Source of the DNA: Candidatus Heimdallarchaeota archaeon
Lineage (GTDB): Archaea > Asgardarchaeota > Heimdallarchaeia > Hodarchaeales > Hodarchaeaceae
DNA: 64,000 nt
Direction: 5' to 3'
Assembly (NCBI GenBank): GCA_020353515.1
Contig: CP070695.1
Location: 1,859,435 to 1,923,434 of the forward strand
Shown here: in pieces, positions 53,722-61,816 of the stretch
Layout of the letters: every line of letters begins with the position of its first letter
Numbering within the stretch: the first letter of the stretch is position 1
Position numbers and translations under genes: made by a program
The notes under the pieces: generated by a model
Database searches by the model: none
Told to the model about the DNA's origin: nothing
The model's input: only the letters and a program-made list of their open reading frames with translations

Positions 53722-54125
53722 TGCCAGTCATCTATTCCCTACATTTATGAATTATTCGAATTTTCACGTCTATTCCAAGAAAATATAAGATAAAAACTAT
53801 TGAAAGCAATTCCTTTATTAATTGTAATGCCTAAAAATCTGTTCTGGTTCGAAATATAAATCTGAGGAAGGTTAATCTTTATTCAGTGGTAACTAATGGA
53901 TCAATATTAGAATTAGCTTGTTTGGATTATACTGTATCAAGAATTTCAATTCATAAAGTTTTTTTGAATCAGCCACTTTCATAAAGTATAAATTTCCATT
54001 CACATCAGATATTGTTACAAAAATAAGCCGAAGATTTATTAATCCAGTGGGAAAATTACCCTCTATATCTATAAATTCAGAGTATAACCAAAGATTTAAA
54101 GGAAAAAAATCAGGGGATGTCTTCA
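53722..54125. other. Intergenic region
   Basis: 404 AT-rich bases between the leftward permeases and the Lrp-type gene. A leftward TATA-like block (AAATATAAGATAAAAA, about 53778-53795) fits the DppB promoter, and a rightward one (AAAGATTTAAAGG, about 54090-54102) the Lrp-type gene. A minus-strand open frame across 53893-54100 has no ribosome-binding site and is not called. Confidence 0.35.
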
Positions 54126-54362
54126 ATGCGTCCAACAGCATTCGTGATGATAAACGCGGAAATTGGAAATGAGAAAGAAGTTTTGAAATTCTTGATGGAA
54201 GAGTTAAAAGTTGATGAAGCGTATGTTGTGTATGGTGTGTACGATTTGGTTGCAAAAATATCCGCAGATTCAATGAAGGATTTAAAGGATGTCGTAATCA
54301 ATCAGATTCGGCAAGCAACGGGAGTACGGTCGACTCTGACTATGGTTATTGTAAGAGAATAA
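54126..54362 (+). CDS. Stand-alone Lrp/AsnC ligand-binding (RAM) domain protein
   Basis: 78 residues equal to the effector-binding half of Lrp/AsnC regulators: PTAFVMINAEIGNEKEVLKFL (strand-helix), VDEAYVVYGVYDLVAKISADS (the glycine-rich effector turn with YGVYDL) and KDVVINQIRQATGVRSTLTMVIV. There is no DNA-binding helix-turn-helix. Such stand-alone domains bind amino acids and may mix with full-length Lrp proteins. ATG at 54126 is preferred to ATG 54117 because AGGGG at 54112-54116 is at the right distance. Close to the peptide importer, so amino-acid sensing is a reasonable guess. Confidence 0.85.
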   Translation: MRPTAFVMINAEIGNEKEVLKFLMEELKVDEAYVVYGVYDLVAKISADSMKDLKDVVINQIRQATGVRSTLTMVIVRE

Positions 54363-54498
54363 GAACTCTGACCATCATTCTAGTTGTTGAATTAATCTCA
54401 GTTCCCACATCACAAAATTAATATGAACAAACCTGTAAGTTCATATGAACGTTCATGATTTTTCAAAAATATATAATTGAAAGAGGGATGGAGAATTA

Positions 54499-56217
54499 AT
54501 GTCTAATCCCCAGGCTCCATGGTTCCAAATGAGTTCAGATCAAAGACGAGAGGAAATCATACAAAGACGTCGTAAAAACGAATCTTTTGCTCAAATAGCT
54601 GAATCACTACTTGGAAGTTCCAAAAACAAGTCGACTATTTGGAGTTGGGCAAAACGTAATTTAACTGATACAGATATCTACCCTCTTATGGTTAGACTCC
54701 CAAGCGAACCTTATGGTACCTTCAGTGATGTTGAACAATGGGTAATGTACGACATCATGTCATCTCTATTTCCCCGTCTTGATGCAATGTCACAGCACCT
54801 CTTAATTGAAATTCAAAAAATTCACACTGAACAAAAAGAGAAATTTAAGACTACTGCAGGATTTTTGGACGATCTTGAAGAGAGAATTATGGGAGCTATC
54901 GGTAAAGTCTCTAGACCTGTACCAATCTCAATATCTACATCAACCCCACCTCCAGTTCCTAGAAGAGGGATTTCAGGGGCTCCACCCCCTCCTCCACCAC
55001 CTCTAGAACCGATATTACCTATACAAGAAGGGGTTACACCTGGTTCAATGGCAGAATTAAGGACTGATTTTGAAGAGATGACAATGGAAGACATTACAGC
55101 TCTCCCACAAGATTTTTTGGAGGCCTTGTCTCCTTCTGACAGAAATAGAGTTCAAGAACGTGTGAAAGAGCTGAGAAGAATCGATAAAATGACGCCGGAA
55201 GAACGCGAGGTTTATCTTAAGAAGAAATTGGAAGAAAAGGAACGAGTCGAAGCTGCTGAAGGGTTAGGTGGTTCTTTGACTGCCATGTTGGATGACTCTG
55301 ATTCTCTTTTTGCACGAATGCGGCAAGCTGCTGATGACTCTCAAGTATCTGGAACAGGGACATTTGGAAAATTCACCACCGAGTATATATATTTCTATTG
55401 TTTTGCGTGTGGGAAAATGAATAGATCAGAAGAAGAAGCTATTCCCAATTGTGTTCATTGCACCGCAGATCCAGATCAACTTGTTCCAGACGAAAAAAAA
55501 TCAGATTACACATATTGGGAGTGTTTGTCCTCCAAAAATCGTGAATATATCGACCCTTCATATACACGTGGAAAACAGATCATAGTAAAATCCCGCTGGA
55601 AAGTACCTGCAGGAGAAACTCTAAGTCATGATATTTGTAAACCTGAAAATACCCGCAATATAACAAGTGCAGTATTAGTCAAAACTGATCCCGATAAACA
55701 GTTTTCTCACTATTTAACCTTATTCCGTATGTACACACAACTAAACCTTCAGGGAGATTTAAAATCGTATATTCAGGATTTATCTGATGAAATTCAAAAA
55801 TTACCAGATATTCCTACTAGAGAAGGTGCTATTCATCAAGCAAGTGCTATTTTGGATAAAGTAGACTTCCTTCTAGATTGGTTGGATAGTAAAGGCATAA
55901 TAGAATCCATTCCAGACTCGAAAGAGATACAAATTCAAATTAATAATTTAAAACAAGACCTGAAATTATTACAAGATCCTGATTCTCCTCAAGAACTTCA
56001 AAAAGTAAGTGAAGTTGGACAAATCAGTAATAAAATTGATCAAATTTTAAACAGATTTACTTCAGTATTTTTACAATTGGAGTCAGAGTTATTATCACCC
56101 TCACGTTGGAAATGTAGTGAGTGTGAGAATATTTTTGAGATGAAAGACCGCCAAAATATTCCCGAACTCTGTAATGCTTGTGGAAAAATAATTACAAAAT
56201 TGGTTCCAGTCGATTAG
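54499..56217 (+). CDS. Polyproline protein with N-terminal helix-turn-helix and two zinc ribbons, unknown
   Basis: 572 residues. Residues about 14-55 (RREEIIQRRRKNESFAQIAE ... STIWSWAKRNL) resemble a helix-turn-helix. After a helical region comes a proline-rich linker (about 150-175) with GAPPPPPPPLEP, seven consecutive prolines. Next a charged coiled-coil-like helix (DRNRVQERVKELRRIDKMTP), a first zinc ribbon (CFACGKMNRSEEEAI, then CVHC), a second helical part, and a C-terminal zinc ribbon (KCSECENIFEMKDR, then CNACGK). No family recognised. Polyproline is the ligand of profilin, SH3 and WW domains; Asgard archaea encode profilins, so a cytoskeletal or scaffold role is possible but unproven. 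Confidence 0.65.
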   Translation: MSNPQAPWFQMSSDQRREEIIQRRRKNESFAQIAESLLGSSKNKSTIWSWAKRNLTDTDIYPLMVRLPSEPYGTFSDVEQWVMYDIMSSLFPRLDAMSQHLLIEIQKIHTEQKEKFKTTAGFLDDLEERIMGAIGKVSRPVPISISTSTPPPVPRRGISGAPPPPPPPLEPILPIQEGVTPGSMAELRTDFEEMTMEDITALPQDFLEALSPSDRNRVQERVKELRRIDKMTPEEREVYLKKKLEEKERVEAAEGLGGSLTAMLDDSDSLFARMRQAADDSQVSGTGTFGKFTTEYIYFYCFACGKMNRSEEEAIPNCVHCTADPDQLVPDEKKSDYTYWECLSSKNREYIDPSYTRGKQIIVKSRWKVPAGETLSHDICKPENTRNITSAVLVKTDPDKQFSHYLTLFRMYTQLNLQGDLKSYIQDLSDEIQKLPDIPTREGAIHQASAILDKVDFLLDWLDSKGIIESIPDSKEIQIQINNLKQDLKLLQDPDSPQELQKVSEVGQISNKIDQILNRFTSVFLQLESELLSPSRWKCSECENIFEMKDRQNIPELCNACGKIITKLVPVD

Positions 56218-56222
56218 AACAG

Positions 56223-57530
56223 CTATGGTGTCGCACGATTAATCAAACGTGGATATAGACACGCTTCCCTAATGTGATCTAAGTTTAATAATCCTTGGAC
56301 TTGTCGTTCTAATCCCAAACCAAATCCTGAATGAGGTACAGTCCCATATTTTCGCTGATCAATATACCAATAATATGGCTTTGAGTCCAATCCTTCTTCT
56401 TTCATTCGTTCCAATAAAATGTCAAGGTCATCTTCTCGTTGAGATCCTCCGATAATTTCACCAACATTGGGAATTAATAAATCAGCGGCATTCATGACTT
56501 CTGGGTTTTGGGGATTAAGTTTCATGTAAAATGGTTTCATTCCTTTTGGAAAATGTGTCAGGAAAGTAGGACTCCCGATTCTGTCCACTAGTGCCCTTTC
56601 AGGTCCTTCTGGAATCTCATCCCCATATTCTAAGTAGGTTTCAGACTCTCCTTTTATCCGATATTCTCGTAATAGGTCAATCGCTTGTTCGTAAGTTACT
56701 AGTTCAAATGGTTTAGATGGTATATCCAGTGACGGATTAAATTTCTCTAGTATCGGGGTTTCTTTCGCTTTAGTATATACATAGATGATCATATCTTCCA
56801 TGAAGTCCAGTAATTCTTCGAATTCATACCATGGCATTTCGGCTTCAATATGGGTATATTCTGTCAAGTGTCTTCTTGTCCGTGATTTTTCCGCGCGGAA
56901 TGAGGGTAATACGCAGAACACGTTTCCTAAACTGGGTAAAACGGTTTCTAGATATAGCTGACTCGATTGTGTCAGATAGGCCTCATGATCAAAGTACTTA
57001 AATGCAAATAACGTCGATCCACCCTCAACCTGCGTTTGAACAATGGTAGAGGGAGCCACCTCGACAAATTCTCTTTGAAAAAAGAACTCCCGAAATGCAC
57101 GAGTTATTAGATCCCGGAATCGCATAATATTAGATGCTTGTTCCCCTCGTAGCACTAAATGTCGCTTATCAAGTAGTACTTGAGGTCCAGAGTCAGGTCG
57201 AATTTCATACTCCAATTCAGGAGAAGCATATCTAATTACAGGATCTATCTTCGTAATTTGCAGCTCAAGACCTATATATGGGGCACGGTCATCTTTCTTA
57301 ACGACCCCCTCAGCTGTTACCGCGGTTTCTCGTGTTAACTTCTCGGCTTCTTTGAAAGCAACTTCACCGATTGTTTTGGATTTCACAACTGCTTGAACAT
57401 ACCCGCCTATGGGATCTCGAATGACTAGAAAAATCAGGCGTCCTTGCTGACGAACATGATGAAGCCATCCACGAACGTTTACGGTTTCATTGACTTTGTC
57501 CTGCAGATTTTTAACTGGGATATATTTCAC
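56223..57530 (-). CDS. asnS: Asparaginyl-tRNA synthetase
   Basis: Class IIb synthetase of 435 residues. N-terminal OB-fold anticodon domain (NVRGWLHHVRQQGRLIFLVIRDPIGGYVQAVV), motif 2 with FRAEKSRTRRHLTEYTHIEAEM, and motif 3 with KYGTVPHSGFGLGLERQVQGLL. YWYIDQRKYGTVPHSGFGLG and GEIIGGSQREDDLD are the forms found in asparaginyl rather than aspartyl enzymes; the archaeal/bacterial-type AspRS would differ in this region. It charges tRNA-Asn directly, so the transamidation route need not supply Asn-tRNA. It converges on the polyproline gene with five bases between stops. Confidence 0.9.
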   Translation of the reverse strand: MKYIPVKNLQDKVNETVNVRGWLHHVRQQGRLIFLVIRDPIGGYVQAVVKSKTIGEVAFKEAEKLTRETAVTAEGVVKKDDRAPYIGLELQITKIDPVIRYASPELEYEIRPDSGPQVLLDKRHLVLRGEQASNIMRFRDLITRAFREFFFQREFVEVAPSTIVQTQVEGGSTLFAFKYFDHEAYLTQSSQLYLETVLPSLGNVFCVLPSFRAEKSRTRRHLTEYTHIEAEMPWYEFEELLDFMEDMIIYVYTKAKETPILEKFNPSLDIPSKPFELVTYEQAIDLLREYRIKGESETYLEYGDEIPEGPERALVDRIGSPTFLTHFPKGMKPFYMKLNPQNPEVMNAADLLIPNVGEIIGGSQREDDLDILLERMKEEGLDSKPYYWYIDQRKYGTVPHSGFGLGLERQVQGLLNLDHIREACLYPRLINRATP

Positions 57531-57611
57531 TTAATGATCTCACCATGAAACGTTATGTTTCTAGCTGGATCTATCTAATTATAAAAAACAGATCATTTTT
57601 GTAAATAATAA

Positions 57612-58436
57612 TCAAGAGGAGGAACGAACTGGTATTCTAGACCAAATAATTCCCCAAAAAATTGCTAGATATCCAATAATAAAAATTCCCCCTAGGTAAA
57701 TATGTGCTTCACTCCAAACATTAGTTGGGAAATACAAACTTAGAATTATCAAGATTAGGATTCTAAATAGGTTCAATAAATAAACACCTATCATACCCAC
57801 TGTCCCAAATGCTATCACATGTTCCCGTTTAAATTCCCGATTGCTTCTTGTAACGTTAACAAAGAAAATAAAACTACTTAAAAAGATTATTAACCCATAA
57901 ATACCTGAACATGAATCAATAATTGATATTCGAGTGAAATTTTCAATTTGAATAGTCGTTTTATTTACCAATAATACTTCCTCTGGAGAAAAAGTGAAAA
58001 GAAATAATATAAAGAAAACCACGAATAATGTGACTAAAGAAAATCGTTTAGAATAAGATTTCATTCTATTTAGGCTTAAAGATTGAAAAACACAAAATGA
58101 TATCAATAAAGTAAGCAAAAGAATCGAATCACTATATTTCAGCATTAGAAAGAGAACTTGAGTAGTTAATTCAGTTAAAATTTCGGTAAAGACTGTTTTT
58201 AGAATTATCTGATCAATCCGAAATATACAAAGAATGATAATACTTGTCAGAGGATGTATAATCTGACGTTGAGCTTCTTTGAGTAAAAAAATTGCAACAA
58301 CATAGGAAATAATAATCGTTAGTAATATAGTTACCCAGTCTGTTGGGAACGGTGAAATTAGTGCATAGAAGACCAAAAAACCTACGACTGTTTCATATAG
58401 AAAGAGAGATTCATATCGATTTGAGCTGCTAATCAA
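57612..58436 (-). CDS. Exosortase/archaeosortase-family membrane transpeptidase
   Basis: 274-residue polytopic membrane protein with about eight hydrophobic segments. The three family residues are in place: Cys176 in IIDSCSGIYGL, Arg225 in LLNLFRILIL and His245 in WSEAHIYLGGIF, with the expected spacing. Archaeosortases cut C-terminal sorting signals (PGF-CTERM and relatives) and join the new end to a lipid. Candidate substrates in this window are the proteins ending near 5597, 35863 and 37213, and perhaps those ending at 20041 and 50614. The start is TTG at 58436. It is probably cotranscribed with the small coiled-coil membrane gene 60 bases upstream. Confidence 0.85.
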   Translation of the reverse strand: MISSSNRYESLFLYETVVGFLVFYALISPFPTDWVTILLTIIISYVVAIFLLKEAQRQIIHPLTSIIILCIFRIDQIILKTVFTEILTELTTQVLFLMLKYSDSILLLTLLISFCVFQSLSLNRMKSYSKRFSLVTLFVVFFILFLFTFSPEEVLLVNKTTIQIENFTRISIIDSCSGIYGLIIFLSSFIFFVNVTRSNREFKREHVIAFGTVGMIGVYLLNLFRILILIILSLYFPTNVWSEAHIYLGGIFIIGYLAIFWGIIWSRIPVRSSS

Positions 58437-58499
58437 TATAGATTAGTCCTATTTGTTTTAAAGGAAAATCCTATTAAGAAGAAAAACACATAAATGGTA

Positions 58500-58781
58500 T
58501 TATAACTGTTTTTCTCTCTCTTCTAAATCTTTAACTCGTTTTCTCAGATAGATTAATTCTTCTTTCTCTTCTCGTCTTTTTTGTTCTATAGCCTCTCGTT
58601 CTGCAATACCAGACTTCCCAAGATAGAATATCACTGAACCGAAAAGAAATAAGAAGGTACCTATCAAACATACAAATCCAGGTAAGACACTCCCTTGAAA
58701 GTTAGGGTTAAAATTCGATAAAAATCCAAAAAAAATCAGTAAGGGACTCATGATCATTAACATAATCCCACCAACATACAT
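58500..58781 (-). CDS. Small membrane protein with C-terminal coiled coil
   Basis: 93 residues: two hydrophobic helices (IMLMIMSPLLIFFGFL and FVCLIGTFLFLFGSVIFYLG) and a highly charged cytoplasmic helix (AEREAIEQKRREEKEELIYL and onward) that would form a coiled coil. No family recognised. It lies directly upstream of the archaeosortase-like gene in the same direction, so it could be an accessory protein, though this is only positional. Confidence 0.55.
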   Translation of the reverse strand: MYVGGIMLMIMSPLLIFFGFLSNFNPNFQGSVLPGFVCLIGTFLFLFGSVIFYLGKSGIAEREAIEQKRREEKEELIYLRKRVKDLEEREKQL

Positions 58782-59096
58782 CTATCAGCTAGATCAAAAT
58801 CCATTACTCATGCCTCGTATTAACCCCTAAGTGACCGAAAGTCTTAATGTATGGCTAAATACTGGAATTAAAATATAAATAGATTTGCTTTGGCGAACTC
58901 AACTATTTTCAATATTGATTATCACTTAAGTTCATAAGCTCCTTGATCTTCAATAAATTCTTAGGAAATGAAATATTTATAGTATTAAGAAACATTAATC
59001 AATAATTCGTCTAGATGATTTTATAAGAGAAAATTCCCTTTAATTTAGTTAGAATTTCTTTTATATTCCACACAATATGGTAATCAAGGGAACACA
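58782..59096. other. Divergent promoter region
   Basis: 315 AT-rich bases. Rightward TATA-like TTTTATAT at 59059-59066 puts the Rab-like transcript start near 59089, leaving a leader of under ten bases. AAAATATAAATAG near 58868-58880 may be another TATA box. No gene seen. Confidence 0.4.
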
Positions 59097-59633
59097 ATGG
59101 TGCATTATAGTTGTAAAATTGTCATGCTGGGAGAAGGATCAGTTGGAAAGACCTCCCTCATTCGTAGGTACATTCAACACACATTTACACACGATTATAT
59201 TACAACGATTGGTAGTAATTTTCTTATAAAAAAATTACAGCTTGAGGAGGGAATAAATATGACTATGCAAGTCTGGGATATTTCTGGGCAAGATACTTTT
59301 AGAACCATCCGAAAGCAGTACTATCTTTATGCTCGAGGGGGAATAATGGTTTTCGATCTTACAAGACCTTCAACCTTCCACGAATTAGAAAAATGGTATG
59401 CAGATTTTACACAAAGAGTGGGAAAAGTCCCTTTAATGCTATTTGGAAATAAATCTGATTTAAGAGATCAAATTGGTGTTCAAAGAGAAGAGGGAAAGGC
59501 ATTAGCAAAAAAATTTAACGCTCCCTACTACGAAACATCTGCCCTTGATGGAACTGGTGTTGAACCTGGATTTCTCGAACTAGCTTTGAGAATTGTAGCC
59601 CATATCAAGTCACAACCAAAGAAATTTGCCTAA
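59097..59633 (+). CDS. Rab/Ras-like small GTPase
   Basis: 178-residue Ras-superfamily GTPase. G1 GEGSVGKTS (12-20), switch I threonine in DYITTIGSNF (33-42), G3 WDISGQDTF (60-68) with the catalytic Gln65, G4 GNKSDL (117-122) and G5 ETSALDG (146-152). The effector pattern (TTIGSNF, SGQDTFRTI, YYLYARGGIMVFDLTRPSTF) is closest to the Rab group. The C-terminus (SQPKKFA) has no cysteine, so it is not prenylated like eukaryotic Rabs. Asgard archaea carry many such GTPases; the partner is unknown. Nearby are an Arf-like GTPase and a longin-like ABC ATPase. Confidence 0.93.
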   Translation: MVHYSCKIVMLGEGSVGKTSLIRRYIQHTFTHDYITTIGSNFLIKKLQLEEGINMTMQVWDISGQDTFRTIRKQYYLYARGGIMVFDLTRPSTFHELEKWYADFTQRVGKVPLMLFGNKSDLRDQIGVQREEGKALAKKFNAPYYETSALDGTGVEPGFLELALRIVAHIKSQPKKFA

Positions 59634-59799
59634 CCATAATTTTGTAAAGTGATGTCTTCCTGATCGTACCATCTCTTTTATGAACTCCAAGAATTATTGA
59701 TTCCTCTTTTTATTAGCTGAATGGACAAATTTCACTTTTCCCCAAGGTTCTACACTCGGTTCACCTGAAAAATTATTAGAAATTCTTTAAAACACTAGG

Positions 59800-59807
59800 T
59801 ATAAATA
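59800..59807 (+). promoter_or_regulatory. TATA box of the AbrB-like gene
   Basis: TATAAATA preceded by an A/G-rich BRE-like stretch. It predicts transcription start near 59830, which rules out the in-frame TTG at 59828 as start codon and supports ATG 59843 or 59846. Confidence 0.5.
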
Positions 59808-59842
59808 GTATATCGAAAAGCTATATCTTGATATACTCAGAG

Positions 59843-60067
59843 ATGATGGAGTCAAGAAATGTGTCTAGACGGGATGAACCTCTATTAATTTTCACAACTA
59901 AAGTCTCTCGGTGCGCAAACGGTTACCACTTAAAGATAAGAAAAAAGGATGTCGAGCTACTTAACTTGGCTGGACAAATGGTCAAGATCAAAGTTTATAA
60001 GGTAACTACAGGTGAAGAAGAGGAGGAAGAAATAAAAGATCCATATGACGTCTTAATTTCAACTTAG
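59843..60067 (+). CDS. AbrB/SpoVT-like swapped-hairpin protein
   Basis: About 74 residues. FTTKVSRCANGYHLKIRKKDVELLNLAGQMVKIKVYKV has the pattern of AbrB/MazE swapped-hairpin domains (strand, basic loop, strand, short helix with a leucine pair, strand). The C-terminus is very acidic (TGEEEEEEIKDPYD). These domains bind DNA as dimers in transition-state regulators and antitoxins; no toxin gene is adjacent, so a regulator is more likely. Start at ATG 59843 or 59846; a TATA box lies at 59800-59807. Confidence 0.65.
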   Translation: MMESRNVSRRDEPLLIFTTKVSRCANGYHLKIRKKDVELLNLAGQMVKIKVYKVTTGEEEEEEIKDPYDVLIST

Positions 60068-60259
60068 ATGCATTATTAGTTTTTTTTTCTTATTAAATTG
60101 ATAATTCAGCACACATCCTCTTCTAAGTGTTATTTCGGTATGTTTTTATTTAGGTCACCAATCCTCGTTTATATGATAAGGTTTAAAATCTGGGCTTAAA
60201 TTTTGATGTCGGGTTTCTTTGAAAACTGATTTAAGTCAGCGAAATTTGAGTTGTTGTGA

Positions 60260-61012
60260 TTGTCACTTAATGTGAAACCTACAGGGATAAAAGGTCTTGA
60301 TGAAATCTTAGGAGGAGGTATTCCTGCAGGATGGTTCGTTGCCATGAGAGGAGGGGCTGGAGTAGGAAAAACAACATTAGGTGTGCAATTCCTATTAGAA
60401 GGTATCCTTCAGTATCATGAACCTGGATTATTGGTAACGTTCAATGAGCCGTTATTAGCTCTACATGCCATCATGCGGAATTATGGCTGGGATTTATTAA
60501 GTCTCCAACAGATGGGTGAATTAACAATTCTTGATTTCAGTTCAACTGAGATGGGGATTATGCAACAAGCGAGTCGTCTTCGGGAGGCATCATTGGATTA
60601 TATCACTCAAAGGATAATTGATGCAGTACGTAATACTGGAGTTAACCGCTTGGTTATTGACCCTTTGAACACATTCTCACTTCTTTTTAGAGATCTATTT
60701 GAAGTTCGGAAAGAGCTTCATCGAGTCATTGGTATTCTCTGGGAAGAAAAGTGTACAACATTAGCTGTTTATGAATCCACGGGTGAGATCGTCCATGATA
60801 CAAAATATCCTCAATTTTCAACAGAGGATTTTCTGGCTTATGGAGTTATTCATCTTCAATATATTACTGTTCACTCTGTGAGAGAACGGGGTATTGAGAT
60901 TTTAAAAATGCGAGGGATGCCTCATTCTAAAAAGATCCACCCATTTGATATTACAAAAAAGGGTATTAAAATTGATGTGAAAAATCCAATAGATTTCTCA
61001 GAAATCTCTTGA
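60260..61012 (+). CDS. KaiC-like RecA-fold ATPase
   Basis: 250-residue single-domain KaiC/RadA-like ATPase. PTGIKGLDEILGGGIPAGWF is the family's N-terminal mark; Walker A GGAGVGKTTLGVQFLLEG follows, then the catalytic-Glu region LLVTFNEPLLAL and Walker B NRLVIDPLNTFSLLF. The C-terminus ERGIEILKMRGMPHSKKIHPF is typical of archaeal KaiC-like proteins. No second domain, so not a clock protein; a signalling or regulatory ATPase is likely. Start is TTG 60260 or GTG 60272; there is no clear ribosome-binding site. Confidence 0.85.
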   Translation: MSLNVKPTGIKGLDEILGGGIPAGWFVAMRGGAGVGKTTLGVQFLLEGILQYHEPGLLVTFNEPLLALHAIMRNYGWDLLSLQQMGELTILDFSSTEMGIMQQASRLREASLDYITQRIIDAVRNTGVNRLVIDPLNTFSLLFRDLFEVRKELHRVIGILWEEKCTTLAVYESTGEIVHDTKYPQFSTEDFLAYGVIHLQYITVHSVRERGIEILKMRGMPHSKKIHPFDITKKGIKIDVKNPIDFSEIS

Positions 61013-61054
61013 GGTATAACTTCGAAAAAACTTCTTGAATGATTTGTGACACAT

Positions 61055-61816
61055 ATGAAGAAATGGCGGCTATTAAATTTCTCTGTACATCAAGCCTCCA
61101 TGAATATGGCGATAGATGAAGCAATTTTCCGGAATTTTGAAGAGGAAAATACTCTTCGTTTATATGGTTGGAAACCTAGTGCTGTTTCGATTGGAAAAAA
61201 TCAATGTATTGAAGAAGAGGTTGATCTAGATTCAATCCATAGACTTGGTTTTGATTGTGTCAGACGAATCTCTGGAGGGGGAGCTGTATTTCATGATGAA
61301 GTTGGGGAATTAACCTATAGTATTATTACAAACCTTCAGAATTTTAAAATACAGACAATCGAAGCAGTATATTACGAGATATCAAGAATTATTTTCCAGC
61401 CTCTTGAAAAAATCGGTCTAAACCTTGATTATGGGCAGATCCATTGTCCTTCCGTTTTTTGTGGTGGTAAGAAAATCTCTGGTAATGCTCAAGCCCGTGA
61501 TGGAAATGTTGTCTTACAACATGGCACCATTCTAGTGAAATATCGTCCTGAGATTATGTACTCAGTTTTAAGAGCTCGTCCAGGAAGAACACAAAAAAGT
61601 ATGGTTGAATCTGTGTACCAACACATAACCACCCTCACAAATCTCTTGAAGAAGGACATCACCCCCCAAGAATTGGCAGAATACCTACTCAATTCTTTAG
61701 CGGAAACTGATCCCCTCCAACACATCTCTGGAGAATTAACTTCAGAGGAAAAACAATTAGCTTTAGAATTAGCTTCGACTAAATATGGATCTAAAGAATG
61801 GTTGTATTCAAGGTGA
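61055..61816 (+). CDS. lplA: Lipoate-protein ligase A-type (LplA/BPL family)
   Basis: 253-residue member of the biotin/lipoate ligase fold. WRLLNFSVHQASMNMAIDEAIF, LRLYGWKPSAVSIGKNQCIEEEVDL, FDCVRRISGGGAVFHDEVGELTYSII (the RRxSGGGAVFHD lipoyl-AMP loop) and GGKKISGNAQARDGNVVLQHG with the catalytic lysine are all present. It attaches lipoate to a lysine of E2 or GcvH proteins. The C-terminal accessory domain of bacterial LplA is absent, as in archaeal bipartite ligases that need LplB or in octanoyl-transferase relatives, so activity alone is uncertain. ATG 61055 is preferred to GTG 61046. It overlaps the end of the Arf-like gene on the other strand by nine bases. Confidence 0.88.
   Translation: MKKWRLLNFSVHQASMNMAIDEAIFRNFEEENTLRLYGWKPSAVSIGKNQCIEEEVDLDSIHRLGFDCVRRISGGGAVFHDEVGELTYSIITNLQNFKIQTIEAVYYEISRIIFQPLEKIGLNLDYGQIHCPSVFCGGKKISGNAQARDGNVVLQHGTILVKYRPEIMYSVLRARPGRTQKSMVESVYQHITTLTNLLKKDITPQELAEYLLNSLAETDPLQHISGELTSEEKQLALELASTKYGSKEWLYSR

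Noticed and set aside
53893..54273. Minus-strand open frame of 126 codons
   Set aside because: Its N-terminal third runs antisense through the Lrp-type gene, there is no ribosome-binding site at any internal start, and the remaining part shows no motif.
59843..60067. Antitoxin of a MazEF/VapBC-type pair
   Set aside because: The AbrB-like fold fits an antitoxin, but neither neighbour resembles a toxin and the spacing on both sides is wide.
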